Assembly: GCA_036897625.1 (NCBI GenBank)
Contig: JAYMTA010000971.1
Span: 1 to 22,666, forward strand
Length of the DNA: 22,666 nt
Source: Pelargonium cotyledonis
Taxonomy: Eukaryota; Streptophyta; Magnoliopsida; Geraniales; Geraniaceae
Reading direction: 5' to 3'
In this document: positions 1 to 10,487 of the stretch, one piece after another
Layout: every line of letters begins with the position of its first letter
Position numbering within the stretch: the first letter of the stretch is position 1
The notes under the pieces: generated by a model
Database searches by the model: none
What the model was told of the DNA's origin: nothing
What the model saw: only the letters and a program-made list of their open reading frames with translations
Made by a program: the position numbers and the translations under genes

Positions 1-240
1 CCATTCCTCCTCCGCTAATGAGAGCCGCTCCATTTACCGTCGCAACACACCCTCCATTTCCGCCTCTCCTTACCGAACTGCACCACTTAGAGAGCACCCG
101 ACCCAACCCCTGCAACATCCACCACTGTAAACTCCGTCCCGTCCCCTACGTCGCAAGCCTGAAACCGCAGCCGTCCGATCCTTTCTGCACTAGTAGCCGC
201 GCCGACCTTCTATACCCTAACCTTCAAAAACCCTAAATGC
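1..240. other. GC-richer block at left edge, unidentified
   Basis: This stretch is clearly richer in G+C than the AT-rich DNA after it, and it ends abruptly near 240. On the plus strand it has a 72-codon ATG frame (18-236) with an unremarkable Pro/His/Leu-rich product. On the minus strand it contains TTAGGGTTTTTG-like motifs of the kind common in plant 5' leaders. It could be the 5' part of a minus-strand gene leaving the window, or an old gene or transposon fragment. I recognise no protein family, so no gene is called. Confidence 0.3.
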
Positions 241-326
241 TACAGAGAGCATATTACAAAATTTGAATTTGAAAATACTTACCATTTTCATAATTTTATA
301 TTTCCCTCCAATTCTTTTAGCCAAAC

Positions 327-382
327 AAACTACACTGTAAAACGTTTATTTAAAAAAAAAAAAAAAAACTACACTGTAAAAC
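327..382. repeat. 17-bp direct repeats around a poly(A) run
   Basis: The 17-mer AAACTACACTGTAAAAC occurs at 327-343 and again at 366-382. Between them lie GTTTATTT and a run of about 18 A. This looks like a target-site duplication around an insertion reduced to little more than a poly(A) tail, as LINE-type target-primed reverse transcription can leave. A local tandem duplication with A-run expansion would look the same. Confidence 0.5.
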
Positions 383-757
383 TTTTTCCAAATTCTGTTT
401 GGTTTAAGTTTGACAATCAAATCTAGTTACAAATGTGCACAATTGATTGAAGAGATAATAGACAAAACTAATTAGATCCGTGTAAATTGCAGTACTAAAC
501 AGTTCCATATTGCTTTCAAATCAACCAAAAAAATTGAACAGCATTCCTCTTAAAAATCAATGATTTTACTATTAAGTCCTGCAAACCAGTAGACAGTATC
601 GCTATATATTGTAATTACATTGAAACAAATGCTTCGTTCAAACCCGACATGATGCTCTGAAATCTTGAAAAATCTCCTTCTCATCGACAACTAGTGTTGA
701 TATGGCTTTAGAATAATACAATGTGGTAATGAAAAGAAACCGGCACAGAGATGTCCG

Positions 758-3700
758 TCACTGCGTATCCTGAAGTGAAAACCAAACCAAATTACGAAAC
801 AGCACACCGATGTTTGCAGGTAACAAATATATATGGGAAACACAGCTCGGATTGATTGTTATTTTGTCATCAGCTTATAATTTTCATACAAACACACATA
901 TAAAGTTATAAACTATTTTTTTGTTCTCAATTTGCAGAGGAGTATAACAAAAAAAATTTATCTTGCTTGCAATAGAAACTTCAGAAAACGACAGCATGAA
1001 TTTTTGCCTAATTTCCAGCATTTGTTATATGTCAAACAGCAACAGGTCATGTTCACCAAGTTGTGCACTTGTTGACGGTATAAAGGAAGCAAAAGCAAAA
1101 GTTATGTTTCAAAAGAAAATACTTACGCCGGGATTAGTGTGTGCCCAGCCTGGAATGTTGTTCGAGAGAAGGGTTATATATTGTTCCATAGCTACTTCTG
1201 GACTCGTGTTGTTGAGCTGTTGCCAAGCATTCCTAACACAGTATGATCCAATTCCGTAAGCACTTGAATGCATCAGTCAAAAACGTTGTAAATAGGATTC
1301 AACCTCACCCAGGAAAGGATAGCACTTACAAGAATATTTCAGTGAGCTTAAATCAACCACTGTCATTAAAGAAAATAAAAATAACACAAAGTTGTGTTTG
1401 ACAATTTGGATTTGATTTGAAATTCATCATTTGAAATGCTGTATTTCTCATGTTGTAGACATGTTATCCAAACAGTTGATTTGGATCAAACCCAGCATTT
1501 CAAACACAATATAAGAAACTAAATGAAAGTGATGCAAGACAATTACAAAAACAGAGAAGATAGATAGAAAATAATTATAGATTTTAAACGAAATGAGAGT
1601 TGTTAGACACAGAATGGGAAAAATACTGACAAATAGGGAACATAGAACCCAGAAAAAGAATCAATAGAGAAGATAAACACAAACAGGTTCTTTAGGTTCT
1701 TAATATCATCAAATCTAATTTTAAGCTGAACTTACTGTGATATCCAAATCAACAAAGAAAACAAATTCTAAATAATATTGGCTGTCCCTCATTAGAAAGT
1801 CAGATAACATTTTATTTATGTACTGAACTTGAAATTTTGTCAGCAATTTCTGTTCACTCCAAACAATAAAGCATGTGGATGAAAGTTGAGAAATTGCCAA
1901 TAGAAAAACTCAATCCGGGAGAAGGATATATGGGAATCTTCATCTCCAACGACAACAATACATAAAATTAAAATTCAATTTTGTATTCTAAAATGAATAC
2001 ATAAAAACATGTATGCCTCATAGAGCACTTGCTGCACATGGTTCCCTAATCTCTGTGTTCGGTTTGGCTTTTACATTGTAGTTCCTTGTGCGACCACTCA
2101 CGAGTTAAATTTGTCAGCTAGCTTAGCAACTATCAACTTCACATAACTCAAACCTAAAAACTTAACATTGAATGTTCTCTAGCTTATTTATCAGCTATTC
2201 TCAGCTGTGACTTAATTTCTAACTTTATGGTAATGAAATATTGATCAAGAATTGCTATTATAGGTACAACATAAAGATATGGCATACGAAAGACTCTACC
2301 CACTGGTTTTTAATGATATCGCGATAGGACAATCACTCAAGAAAAAGTAGCCCGGGCAAGTAGTTGCCCAGGTTTTTTCCTGCCACAGGTTTGTAATAGC
2401 TTTTTGTTTGCCAAACTCTTTAATGAGGTGGGTGCAGAATTAATAGTCCTGTCCCATGACCCATGAACTATTTCAAGAGTCATGTAACAGGATCAGAGCA
2501 AATGTCTGCCTCTACTTCAGATAAGCTTCAGCTCAAGAGTTTGTTCAACTGAAATAGCAATGATGATTCTACAGCTAGTGTTAACATAGTAAATATTATG
2601 GGACAAGTTCAGTACCATTTTGCACGAGCAGAAACCTTGAAAGCCATCGGCTGGGGGTTTTGACATTGCCCTTCGGTGGCAATCTTGTGAAGTCCGTATA
2701 ATTGCATCTTAACATCACTGCTAAGATTGGATATCTGTTCAGCATTGTCCCTAGAATTAGCATAGACCACAGCAGCACCAAAATTCATTTCCAATTCAGT
2801 CCTTTCTATCCCCTCCCAATCATCAGACTCTTCAATCTCTTCCCCTCTTTTGATCTCAATTTCCTCAAAATCCCCACAATCCAGAACCTGATCGCCTTCT
2901 TTTTCCTTAGCGAAACCCACCTCATCACTAACCAATTCTACCTCTATTTCACAAACTGCCTCTCTTTGGGGACTTTCCTCAATCACATTGGGCTCACAAT
3001 CACACACAACACCACCAAGCTTCTCGTCGCATTCTTCTACACTTTCTTCTTTCAAGCCCGCAATTTCCACCTCATCATCAACCAATTCTACCTCAATATC
3101 GCGATCTGCCTCTCTTTGGGGACTTTCCTCTATCACATTGGGCTTGCAATCACACACATCACCACCAAGCTTCTTGCCACATTCTTCTACACTTTCTTCA
3201 AGGTCTGCAATTTCCACCTCATCACCAACCAATTCTACCTCAATTTCGCGAACTGCCTCTCTTTGGGGCCTTTCCTCGATCACATTGGGCTCACAATCAC
3301 ACACAGCACCACCAAGCTTCTCACCGCATTCTTCTACACTTTCTTCTTTCAAGCCCGCAATTTCCACCTCATTACCAACCAGTTCTACCTCAATTTCGCG
3401 AACTTCCTCAATCACATTGGGCTCACAATCATACACACCACCATCAAGCTTCTCGTCACATTCTTCTACACATCTCTCTTCCAAGCCAGAAATTCCCACC
3501 TCATCACTAACCAGTTCCACCTCAGTGTCACATACTTCCTCTCTTTGGGGACTTTCCTCAATGACAATGAGCTCACAACCATCAAGCTTCTCGCCACATT
3601 CTTCTGCACTTCCTTTCAAGCCAGCAATTTCCACCTCATCACTAACCCCAATTTCACAAACTTCCTCTCTATGGGAACTTTCCTTAATGACATTGTGCTC

Positions 3701-4696
3701 GCAGTCACGCACACCACCGCCAAGCTTCACACCGCATTCTTCTTCACTTTTTTCTTTCAAGCCATCAATTTCCCCCTCATCACTAACCAATTCTACCTCA
3801 ATCTCACAAACTTCCTCTCTATGAGGACTTTCGTCGATCACATGGTGCTCACAATCACACACACCACCGCCAAGCTTCACACTGCATTTTTCTTCACTTT
3901 CTTCCTTCAAGCCACAAATTTCCACCTCATTACAAACCAATTCTACCTCAATCTCACAAATTTCCTCTCTATGAGGACTTTCGTCGATCACATTGAACTC
4001 ACTGTCACACTCACGACCGCCAAGATTCTCACCACATTCTTCTTCACTTTCATCTTTCAATCCAGCAATTTCCACCTCATCACTAACCGACTCTGCCTCA
4101 ATTTCGCAAGCTGCCTCTCTCTTGGGACCTTCATCGATCACATTGTGCTCACATTCACGCACACCAGTACCGCCAAGCTTCTCGCCACATTCTTCTACAC
4201 TTTTTTCTTTCAAGCCAGCAATTCCCTCCCCATCACTAACCTCAATTTCACAAATTTCCTCTCTCTGGGAACTTTCATCGATCACATTGTGCTCACGATC
4301 ACACACACCACCGTCAAGCTTCACGCCACATTCTTCCACACTTTCTTCTCTCAAGCCAGCAATCTCCACCTCCCCAGAAACCCCACCCTCACCGATCTCG
4401 TCATCGCCGCCTGTTCTGGCCGATCCACCATCATCCACCACAAGGTCTTCTTCTTCTCCTTCTTCAAGCTTCCCCTGAACCATCTCCGCAGCACCGCTCG
4501 CACTTCCTAAAACTCCACCCCTCATTTCACCACCGGAATCACGATCCTTTCCGATCACATCACCGCACGATCTCGACAAGGACTCATGTTTAATATCAGT
4601 AGCCAAAAGAATCCTTTCGACGATAACAAAAATGAAGAGAAAAAATCCGGCAAAGCCAAACAAAGAGGTAACAAACATGCCCAAGTCCATGGCCAT
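758..4696 (-). CDS. ACBP3: Class III acyl-CoA-binding protein (ACBP3 type), repeat-expanded
   Basis: Three exons are inferred on the minus strand: 4696-2616, 1232-1127 and 769-758, giving 732 residues. The ATG at 4696 starts MAMDLG, followed by one hydrophobic segment (about residues 7-30). This fits the single N-terminal membrane or signal segment of ACBP3 proteins. A long acidic region with ten tandem units follows (106-588). The acyl-CoA-binding domain (about 637-729) is split by intron 1 inside a Trp codon. Its hallmarks are QLYGLHKIATEG, then KVSARAKW joined to NAWQQL, then EVAMEQYITLL and IPGW. The family binds long-chain acyl-CoA esters and phospholipids; Arabidopsis ACBP3 works in the secretory/apoplastic route in lipid turnover and stress. 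Arabidopsis ACBP3 has about 362 residues, so this protein is about twice as long because of the repeats. Exon 2 ends at a strong GTAAGT donor. The last exon is only 12 bases (Asp-Thr-Gln-stop) after a good pyrimidine-rich acceptor, and it is the least certain part. Reading through the donor instead would add VSIFF and a stop. Confidence 0.88.
1233..2615 (-). other. Intron 1 of ACBP3
   Basis: This is 1383 bases of AT-rich intron with no coding signal. It holds a 12-base perfect inverted repeat, TTTGAAATGCTG at 1430-1441 and its complement at 1493-1504, in a T-rich, TTTGGATTTGATTTGAA-like context. That resembles a small fold-back element, but no target duplication is clear. A short near-palindrome, GGGCAA-GTAG-TTGCCC, followed by a T run lies at about 2353-2380. 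Confidence 0.6.
2933..4381 (-). repeat. Ten tandem ~145-bp units coding acidic Cys-bearing repeats in ACBP3
   Basis: Residues 106-588 of the ACBP consist of ten units of 47, 51, 50, 50, 47, 45, 44, 50, 49 and 50 residues, then a stub (VSDEVGF). The unit pattern is VSDEVEIAGLKEESVEECGE, then KLGG, a C-D-C-like stretch, a core NVI(D/E)ES, then Q-R-E-E and EIEVEL. Most units keep one Cys in EEC, one or two in the CDC part and one near the end. All length changes are multiples of three bases, so the frame has been kept. Units 8 and 10 are the most alike, which suggests recent copying near the ACB-domain end. The unit matches no domain I know. It may be a flexible acidic linker holding the ACB domain away from the membrane anchor. 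Confidence 0.9.
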
Positions 4697-5289
4697 GGGT
4701 ATGTATGGTAGTAGGAAGCTTGGCGAGAGAGCAGATTGTGGAGGCTTGTGATCAGTGAAGAAAGAGACAGAGCAGAGCAGAGCAGAGCAAAGTATATTCG
4801 GCTAGACTTCGCATCTGGTTGCTGCAGCAGAGTTCTGATGGTACTTGTCTTGTCGGTCTCCTATTGCCTTCAGGTTTTTATAAAGCCGATAGTGACATTA
4901 ACATTATTTTTTTGCTTTTTTGGTGAGTGACGGTTGATAAATTAACCGCGCTCAGCATTGCTTCGTTTACACGGTTAATGATGGTATTATTATGAGTTAA
5001 TAATTACAGTAAATATTTAGAAATATATGCAGACACAGTTCCAATATAAGATAAACGAAACGCACCGTTTGTAATTGCGCTTGACACGACGTCGTCTCGT
5101 CTTTCAATTCCGCGAACTTCACATTTGCAATTTGCACATTGCGTTTTGTTTTGCAGACACAGTTCTCAGCTCTCAGTTACTTGTTCATGTTCCATCTTCT
5201 GCTCCTCTCTCTCCACTCCAAATCGAAAATGAAGGACGATCTAGGGTTTCTCTGAGATCTGAATCTCGTCTCCTTCGTCGCCGATTACC
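4697..5289. promoter_or_regulatory. Shared head-to-head promoter interval (ACBP3 / MFS transporter)
   Basis: The start codons of two divergent genes are 593 bases apart here, so both promoters must lie in this stretch or be shared. Next to ACBP3 there is a microsatellite of about four AGAGC units (about 4768-4789), which reads as a pyrimidine-rich leader on the ACBP3 strand. Next to the transporter there is TAGGGTTTCTC (about 5242), a telo-box-like motif common in plant leaders. The middle (about 4900-5060) is AT-rich. I cannot fix either transcription start. Confidence 0.55.
5187..5255 (+). promoter_or_regulatory. Possible upstream ORF in transporter leader
   Basis: An ATG at 5187 opens a 22-residue frame (MFHLLLLSLHSKSK...) ending at TGA 5253-5255, 34 bases before the transporter start. 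A second in-frame ATG lies at 5229. If transcription starts upstream of 5187, this uORF would precede the main frame and could lower its translation. The start site is not visible from sequence, so this is conditional. Confidence 0.35.
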
Positions 5290-8200
5290 ATGGGAGTAGT
5301 GATCGAGAGCTCCGTTTGGGAGCCAAGCCCTTCCCTGTTCGCCTTCATCTTGCTCTCGTGCGTCCTCTCGATCGTTCTCTATCCGTACTACTCCAAGAGC
5401 AGCTCCAACAAAGCCTCCGCTATTTTCGACCATGGAATCTCCTCGTCCTTCATCCGTTTCCAGAGAAACTTCCTACTGATCTACTCTCTTGCTTCAGGTA
5501 TCTATTTTTCTTCTCTCTATTTGTTTGGCTTTCGAGAAAATACTCAGTTTGTTTCTTCTACGTCTGTGAATTTTCTCGGAAACTACGTTGCAATGAATCG
5601 GTAATCTGTATTTTGTTTCTGTTGTGTCTAACAGTGATGGAAGGACTGTGGTCGGTGTTCGGAGAGTTCGAAATGGTTCGCTACGGTGTGAGTAAGGACC
5701 AGATGTTGTCGTATCTTTGCGTTGGATATGCAGTTGCTCTACTTTTTAGTACTTTCTTAGGCATGCTTTCGGATGTACTGTGAGTTCTCATTTCTCTTAT
5801 TGATTTTGGCATTGAACTTCCTAATTTTGTTTCCTTGGTAGAGTTATGGACATGAAACCCTACCTGCTATGGACTCAGAATTTTGAATCCGTTACTGTAT
5901 GCAAACATTTGGAGTTGGAATTGTTCAGGAAACTAGAGGGTACTAGTTGAAAATGTTAGGATCTGTTTTGTAGCCTAACAGAAAGATGATTTCAATCCAA
6001 TTACAGCTTAGTTCTGTCAATTTTAATGATCAGGAACCTTTTGATGCAAGAATCCTGTTAAAATGAATTGAATTGTATCCCCAATGGGTTCCAAACAGAT
6101 GCTTAAGCATTATGAGCGAGATCTCACTTCATTGTTAGCAAATGATATGTTTATGATGCATTTTATTCTTTCATGGATCTTGTTAGGATTAAGAAGATTT
6201 TTGTTATTGTTTGTGATAATCATAATGTCCTTATTTTGTACTTTTTGTCAGCTGTCAAACATACTAGAACCTAGGATTCAGAGTGAAGATGTCTTTTGTC
6301 TAGTGCCGTATGATCCAGTTTGTAAATTACTAATAAGGTAGTCTTGCTCGGGGTGCTTTCCTTTACCATTACTGGATTTCGAGGAACTATAGGCAGCACT
6401 CTGACTGGGCTTGAAGTGAGGAGATTAATTTGAATATTGTTAAGTGCGATGTTTGAGTTTTCCTGCTGCTGCAGGATAAAGAGGTATTGTGAGAAAGTTT
6501 TTAGTGTGTAAAATGCAGAGCTCTGTTGCTTATGTATCTCATTTAACTGCCAGTAAAGTGGAACTTGGTTGGTCATGGAACCAATAATTTGGTTTAAATG
6601 TCAAATTTGGTTCCTGAATCTCTAGATACCATTCTGGATAAACTAATAGTGGGAATTGCATGTAAGCTCTGTTCTTTGCTCCTTGGATAAACCTAGTTGC
6701 ACTCCTATCCATCATTAATTATCTGGCAATATATGATACTAAAACTTGTTGCATCTCTGGTTAGTTCTAATAAAATGAATATTCCTAAAATAACTAAATA
6801 TTGAATCTTAATGGTGTATTTGGCTGAGCTTTGTTTTGTATTTGGGCAAGCTTTGGTTCAGTATTGCATCATCATATTATGCATTTGTCTTGTGCTTGCT
6901 GACATTCAATTTTATATCCTCATAGTGTGTATTTATTATATATTACTAGCATGCAGTATTTGTAACAAGTTTTTATTGCCTAACTTGTAGGGGTCACAAG
7001 AAATTTTGTTTGATCTTTTGCATCCTACATCTAATTGTTGGCATATGGAAGCAGCTGGGCACACATCCTAGTGCCTGGGTAGCAAGTATCTGCTTGTCTC
7101 TTGCCTCTTCGATATTTTTGTTTAGTTTTGAGACATGGGTTGTAATTGAACATGAAAAGGTGTGTTTTATAAAGCTTTATTTTATAATTTTGTATATCGC
7201 TTGGGCAAGGCTTTGAAGCCACGCAAGTTTTCTTGATCGGTCTATTTAGCTTTTCTGAAACCATGTCCTTCATACATTGCACCACAGGAGCATACAAAAA
7301 TAGCTTGTAGCACTAACCATTTGATACACATGTTTTCTCTTTGCAGCAAGGGCACAGGCAAGATACATTGAGTGACACATTTTGGTTAATTGCTCTCTTT
7401 GAGGCTGGGTCCTTAATTGGAAGCCAGGTGCTTGCGAATTGGCTGCTTGTTGGTATTGTGGAGAAAAGCATAGCATCTCCTTCTGTCGCAATTACGTTTT
7501 TGTCCTTGGTAGCCATCTTTTGTGTTACACGAGGATGGGCAGACACACCTCAAACATCATCATTTCGGGATTATAGGATGTCATTTTACATATACATTTT
7601 TGGTGGTAAGGTTTACTTGTTTCTTGTTGCTTTTATTTTTCTCCAGTTAAACAATGTAAATAGCTCAAGCACTTACAGTGTTAACATTATGTCTTAAAAT
7701 GTTTCGCTGTCTATGGGCTGACAGATAAAAGAATATTGTTGTTGGCATGGGCGCAAGCTAGTCTTCACCTTTCTATTGCAGTCTTCTGGATTCTATGGGC
7801 CCCGACATTGGTGGTATGGTCTTTTACTCTTATTTGTTACTGTGTAGAATTTGTGGTCTTTAGCAAATAGTTTCTAACAGTTTACCCTGCAACTGCATGT
7901 AGTGATATACAATCTGGAAATCCAAGTTTTTGTTGTCAGTATCAAGTGAACTAGTGAAAGTGGAACATCGCTTCATATTGCCTAAATTTCTGTTTTCAGT
8001 TTTGTAGAGACATGCTTAATGTTCTTCAAAAGGCATGAACACAAATATCAAGAGAATTTCAAAAGTCTAAAACTCATATGTATTTTTTATGGGTCACGTT
8101 TATCCTTGTTCTTTCATTGTTTAATATTGAGCCAAAAAAAAAAAGAACTGTTGATCCCGAAAACATTAGAACTTTATTAAGAGAATTTCAAACATCTAAA

Positions 8201-9978
8201 ACTATATTGTTACAGAATTTTCGAATGTATTTTTTTTCCTCCATATTTACCCTTGCCCGTTTATAAAATTGAGCCAAAAAATAAGAACTTGTCGAGTATG
8301 GTTGATCCAGTAAACATTAGAACTTCTCCACCTTTATTCTCAATTTAAATAAATGAGAAATTTACTGTAATTCTAAAGTCATTCTTCTGATGTTTCCTTC
8401 GCCAGGTGTTTTGTGCTTCCCTTCATTTTTATTTGAGGGCAACTTTAAGGCAATTGAAATGTTGAGTCAAACAATTATAGAAAGGAAATTTACTATGGTT
8501 TGGAGGGAACACTATTTACAAGTTATGATAACAAATATGGTTGGATTAACAATCAATAGATAAAGACACTAATAATAAACTAAAATGCTAATATTATTTT
8601 GATACCTGTGATTGTAGGCTGATGGCCGGGAAGTGCATATGGGGTTGATATATCCATGTATTTTGGGTGCAAGAATGCTAGGGAGTACATTAGTTCCTTG
8701 GCTCATCAGTGGACCATTATCAGTTCGAACTGAGGATTACCTAGTTTATGCTTTCATTGTTCTGGGACTTGTCTTGTCTCTCATAGCTTATGACTATCAG
8801 GTATTCCTGTTTTACATTTTTTCAAAGAATGCAAAATGAATTTATACCTAGTTCCTTTGCCTTGTGTGCTGAAACTTAGGCTGTTCATTAATAATATGCA
8901 GGAAATTGGAGTTTTGTTGACACTATTCTGCTTATTCCATGCTTGTGCCGGTGTGGTTTTACCTTCACTAGCCAGATTGAGGACCATGTATGCCTAAAAA
9001 ATGCTCTTCCTTTTTTCTTAGCAGGACTGTTTCTGACTTACATCAGCTGGATTTAATGTTGGTACTTCTGCTTTTAATTGTGTTCGCAGGTATGTACCAA
9101 ATGAGTTGCGTGGAGGAATGATAAGCCTTTCTCTAGCTCCTGCAAATGCCACAATTTTGCTGCTTTTTACTCAAGTGAGTGTCTTTAAACCAAATAATTA
9201 TGGCAGATAAAATAAAAATAAAAAGTAGTGGGTTAATGATAAGCCTTCCTTGGTGCTGGTACCCTTGCTGATATAAAAAATTAAAAAGATGGCGATTTTA
9301 AATTGTTTAGAGTCTGAATCGACTCAAATCAGCCGACTCAAATTGGGAATCAAAGATTCTGACAACCATATGGTGGTGTGCTGTACTATTGCCCAATTTC
9401 AATTTTCAAGAATCTGGATGTGGTTAAAAAAAATCTATTTTAATAAGATATGGCAATATTCCCTCGTTAATTTAATCCTGTTGCACTCCCCGTATGATGT
9501 ACTTCACGAAAACACTCTGTATTGTAAATGATAAGTGAAACCTAGAAAATTCAGTGGCAATACTACGAGTGGATAAAGTTTGAGCTGTTGGTTTTGTTGA
9601 ACTTCATGTTAACCTCTGTTATGTTGAATTCTTGTTTCTGGTTGTTAACATTGTCACTTTTATCTTCATGTTTACCCGACCTCCCCTGGGCAGCAAACAG
9701 CTTTACTGGTCCCATTGTTCAATAACAAGTAGCTCAAGTGCTCAAGCTCAACTGAGCAATACATATGCTTACTCTTTACACATTCATTCTGGGATGCTTT
9801 TACATATATTGACCTTATTTGCTAGCTTGCTAATCTTTTTCAGAGAGGGTACTACCAGAATATTGGGAATGCATCAATGTTGGCCTTTGCTGCTCTTGCG
9901 CTGTTCGTAGCAGCTGGTTGTATGTATATGCTGAAGCGGTTGGGGAAGCAACCATACCAAAACTGGCACAAATTGTGA
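5290..9978 (+). CDS. MFS molybdate-anion transporter-like protein (MFSD5/MOT2 family)
   Basis: Nine exons are inferred: 5290-5497, 5635-5779, 6991-7159, 7347-7605, 7725-7813, 8618-8800, 8902-8987, 9090-9174 and 9844-9978. All have GT-AG borders and consistent phases, giving 452 residues. The start MGVVIESSVWEPSPSLF is the conserved opening of the plant family. The protein is almost wholly hydrophobic, with about 12 expected membrane spans. Residues 112-122 (G-x3-D-x2-G-H-K-K) form the classic MFS motif A loop between spans 2 and 3. Other family-like stretches are VMEGLWSVFGEFEMVRYGVS, FSFETWVVIEHE, YVPNELRGGMISL and a C-terminus with YQNIGNASML. The family corresponds to Pfam MFS_5; its algal and human members are linked to molybdate uptake, but plant members are poorly characterised, so the substrate is by homology only. 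The gene runs divergently from ACBP3 and converges on the prolyl hydroxylase gene. Intron 2 is 1211 bases. Confidence 0.92.
8052..8325. repeat. Imperfect tandem duplication in transporter intron 5
   Basis: Two diverged copies lie in tandem inside the 7814-8617 intron. Both run in order through GAGAATTTCAAA (8052 and 8181), TCTAAAACT, GAGCCAAAAA (8129 and 8271), TTGATCC and AAACATTAGAACTT (8161 and 8312). The spacing drifts from about 129 to 151 bases because of small indels. No transposon ends are seen. Confidence 0.65.
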
Positions 9979-10487
9979 TTTCATACCCCAGTTGTGTTGA
10001 TCAATGAATTTGAGTCTCATTTCACGAGGATTTTGGGATGTGCAAGGTAAGAAGTGAATTTCAACTAACAGCATCCCATTAGTGATTTTAGACACTACCG
10101 GGTGGGAGCAAAGAAAGAGAGGAAGAGGTTAACGAACCGGACAATATCTTGAGTAGAAAATCTGAGTTGATAGTTACCAATGGGTTTACTGACAGACTTG
10201 GGACCCAAACTTACCAGACAGGAAATTACAGGCTGAAGCAAATACTTTTCCCCAGTATTTTGGCCAAGAGAGATTCTGCTTGGACATTATAATTACTGGG
10301 CAAGCACGTCATTTTGAAGACGATGCACTCCAGTTCCAGACATGGAATATGTAAATACCTGAATTTGACTGTACTCGTGTAGTGTATTTGTTTTCAAAAG
10401 TAAGCCTTATAATATGTCAGAAATTGTATACCCAATTGATGTACAATGCTTGGATATGCATAATGATGCTCAGAGACGTACATTTAG
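9979..10487 (+). other. 3' flank of transporter gene
   Basis: About 500 bases lie between the transporter stop and the tandem array. The first part should be 3' UTR. I see no convincing ORF and cannot choose a poly(A) site with confidence. Confidence 0.4.

Noticed and set aside
963-1259. 98-codon plus-strand frame
   Set aside because: It overlaps ACBP3 exon 2 in antisense; the minus-strand exon encodes the conserved C-terminal half of the ACB domain.
2353-2380. Short GGGCAA/TTGCCC hairpin followed by a T run, resembling a terminator
   Set aside because: It lies deep within a plant intron, the stem is short, and a bacterial-type terminator has no meaning here.
2702-4510. Very long plus-strand open frame (602 codons) and two other plus-strand frames over the same region
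   Set aside because: They lie antisense to the ACBP3 repeat exon. The products are low-complexity mirrors of the tandem repeat and lack any domain, while the minus strand gives a membrane segment and a genuine ACB domain that continues correctly across an intron.
5316-5783. 155-codon plus-strand frame
   Set aside because: It begins at a non-ATG codon, is out of frame with exon 1 of the transporter, and only becomes meaningful where it enters real exon 2. It is a read-through of intron 1.
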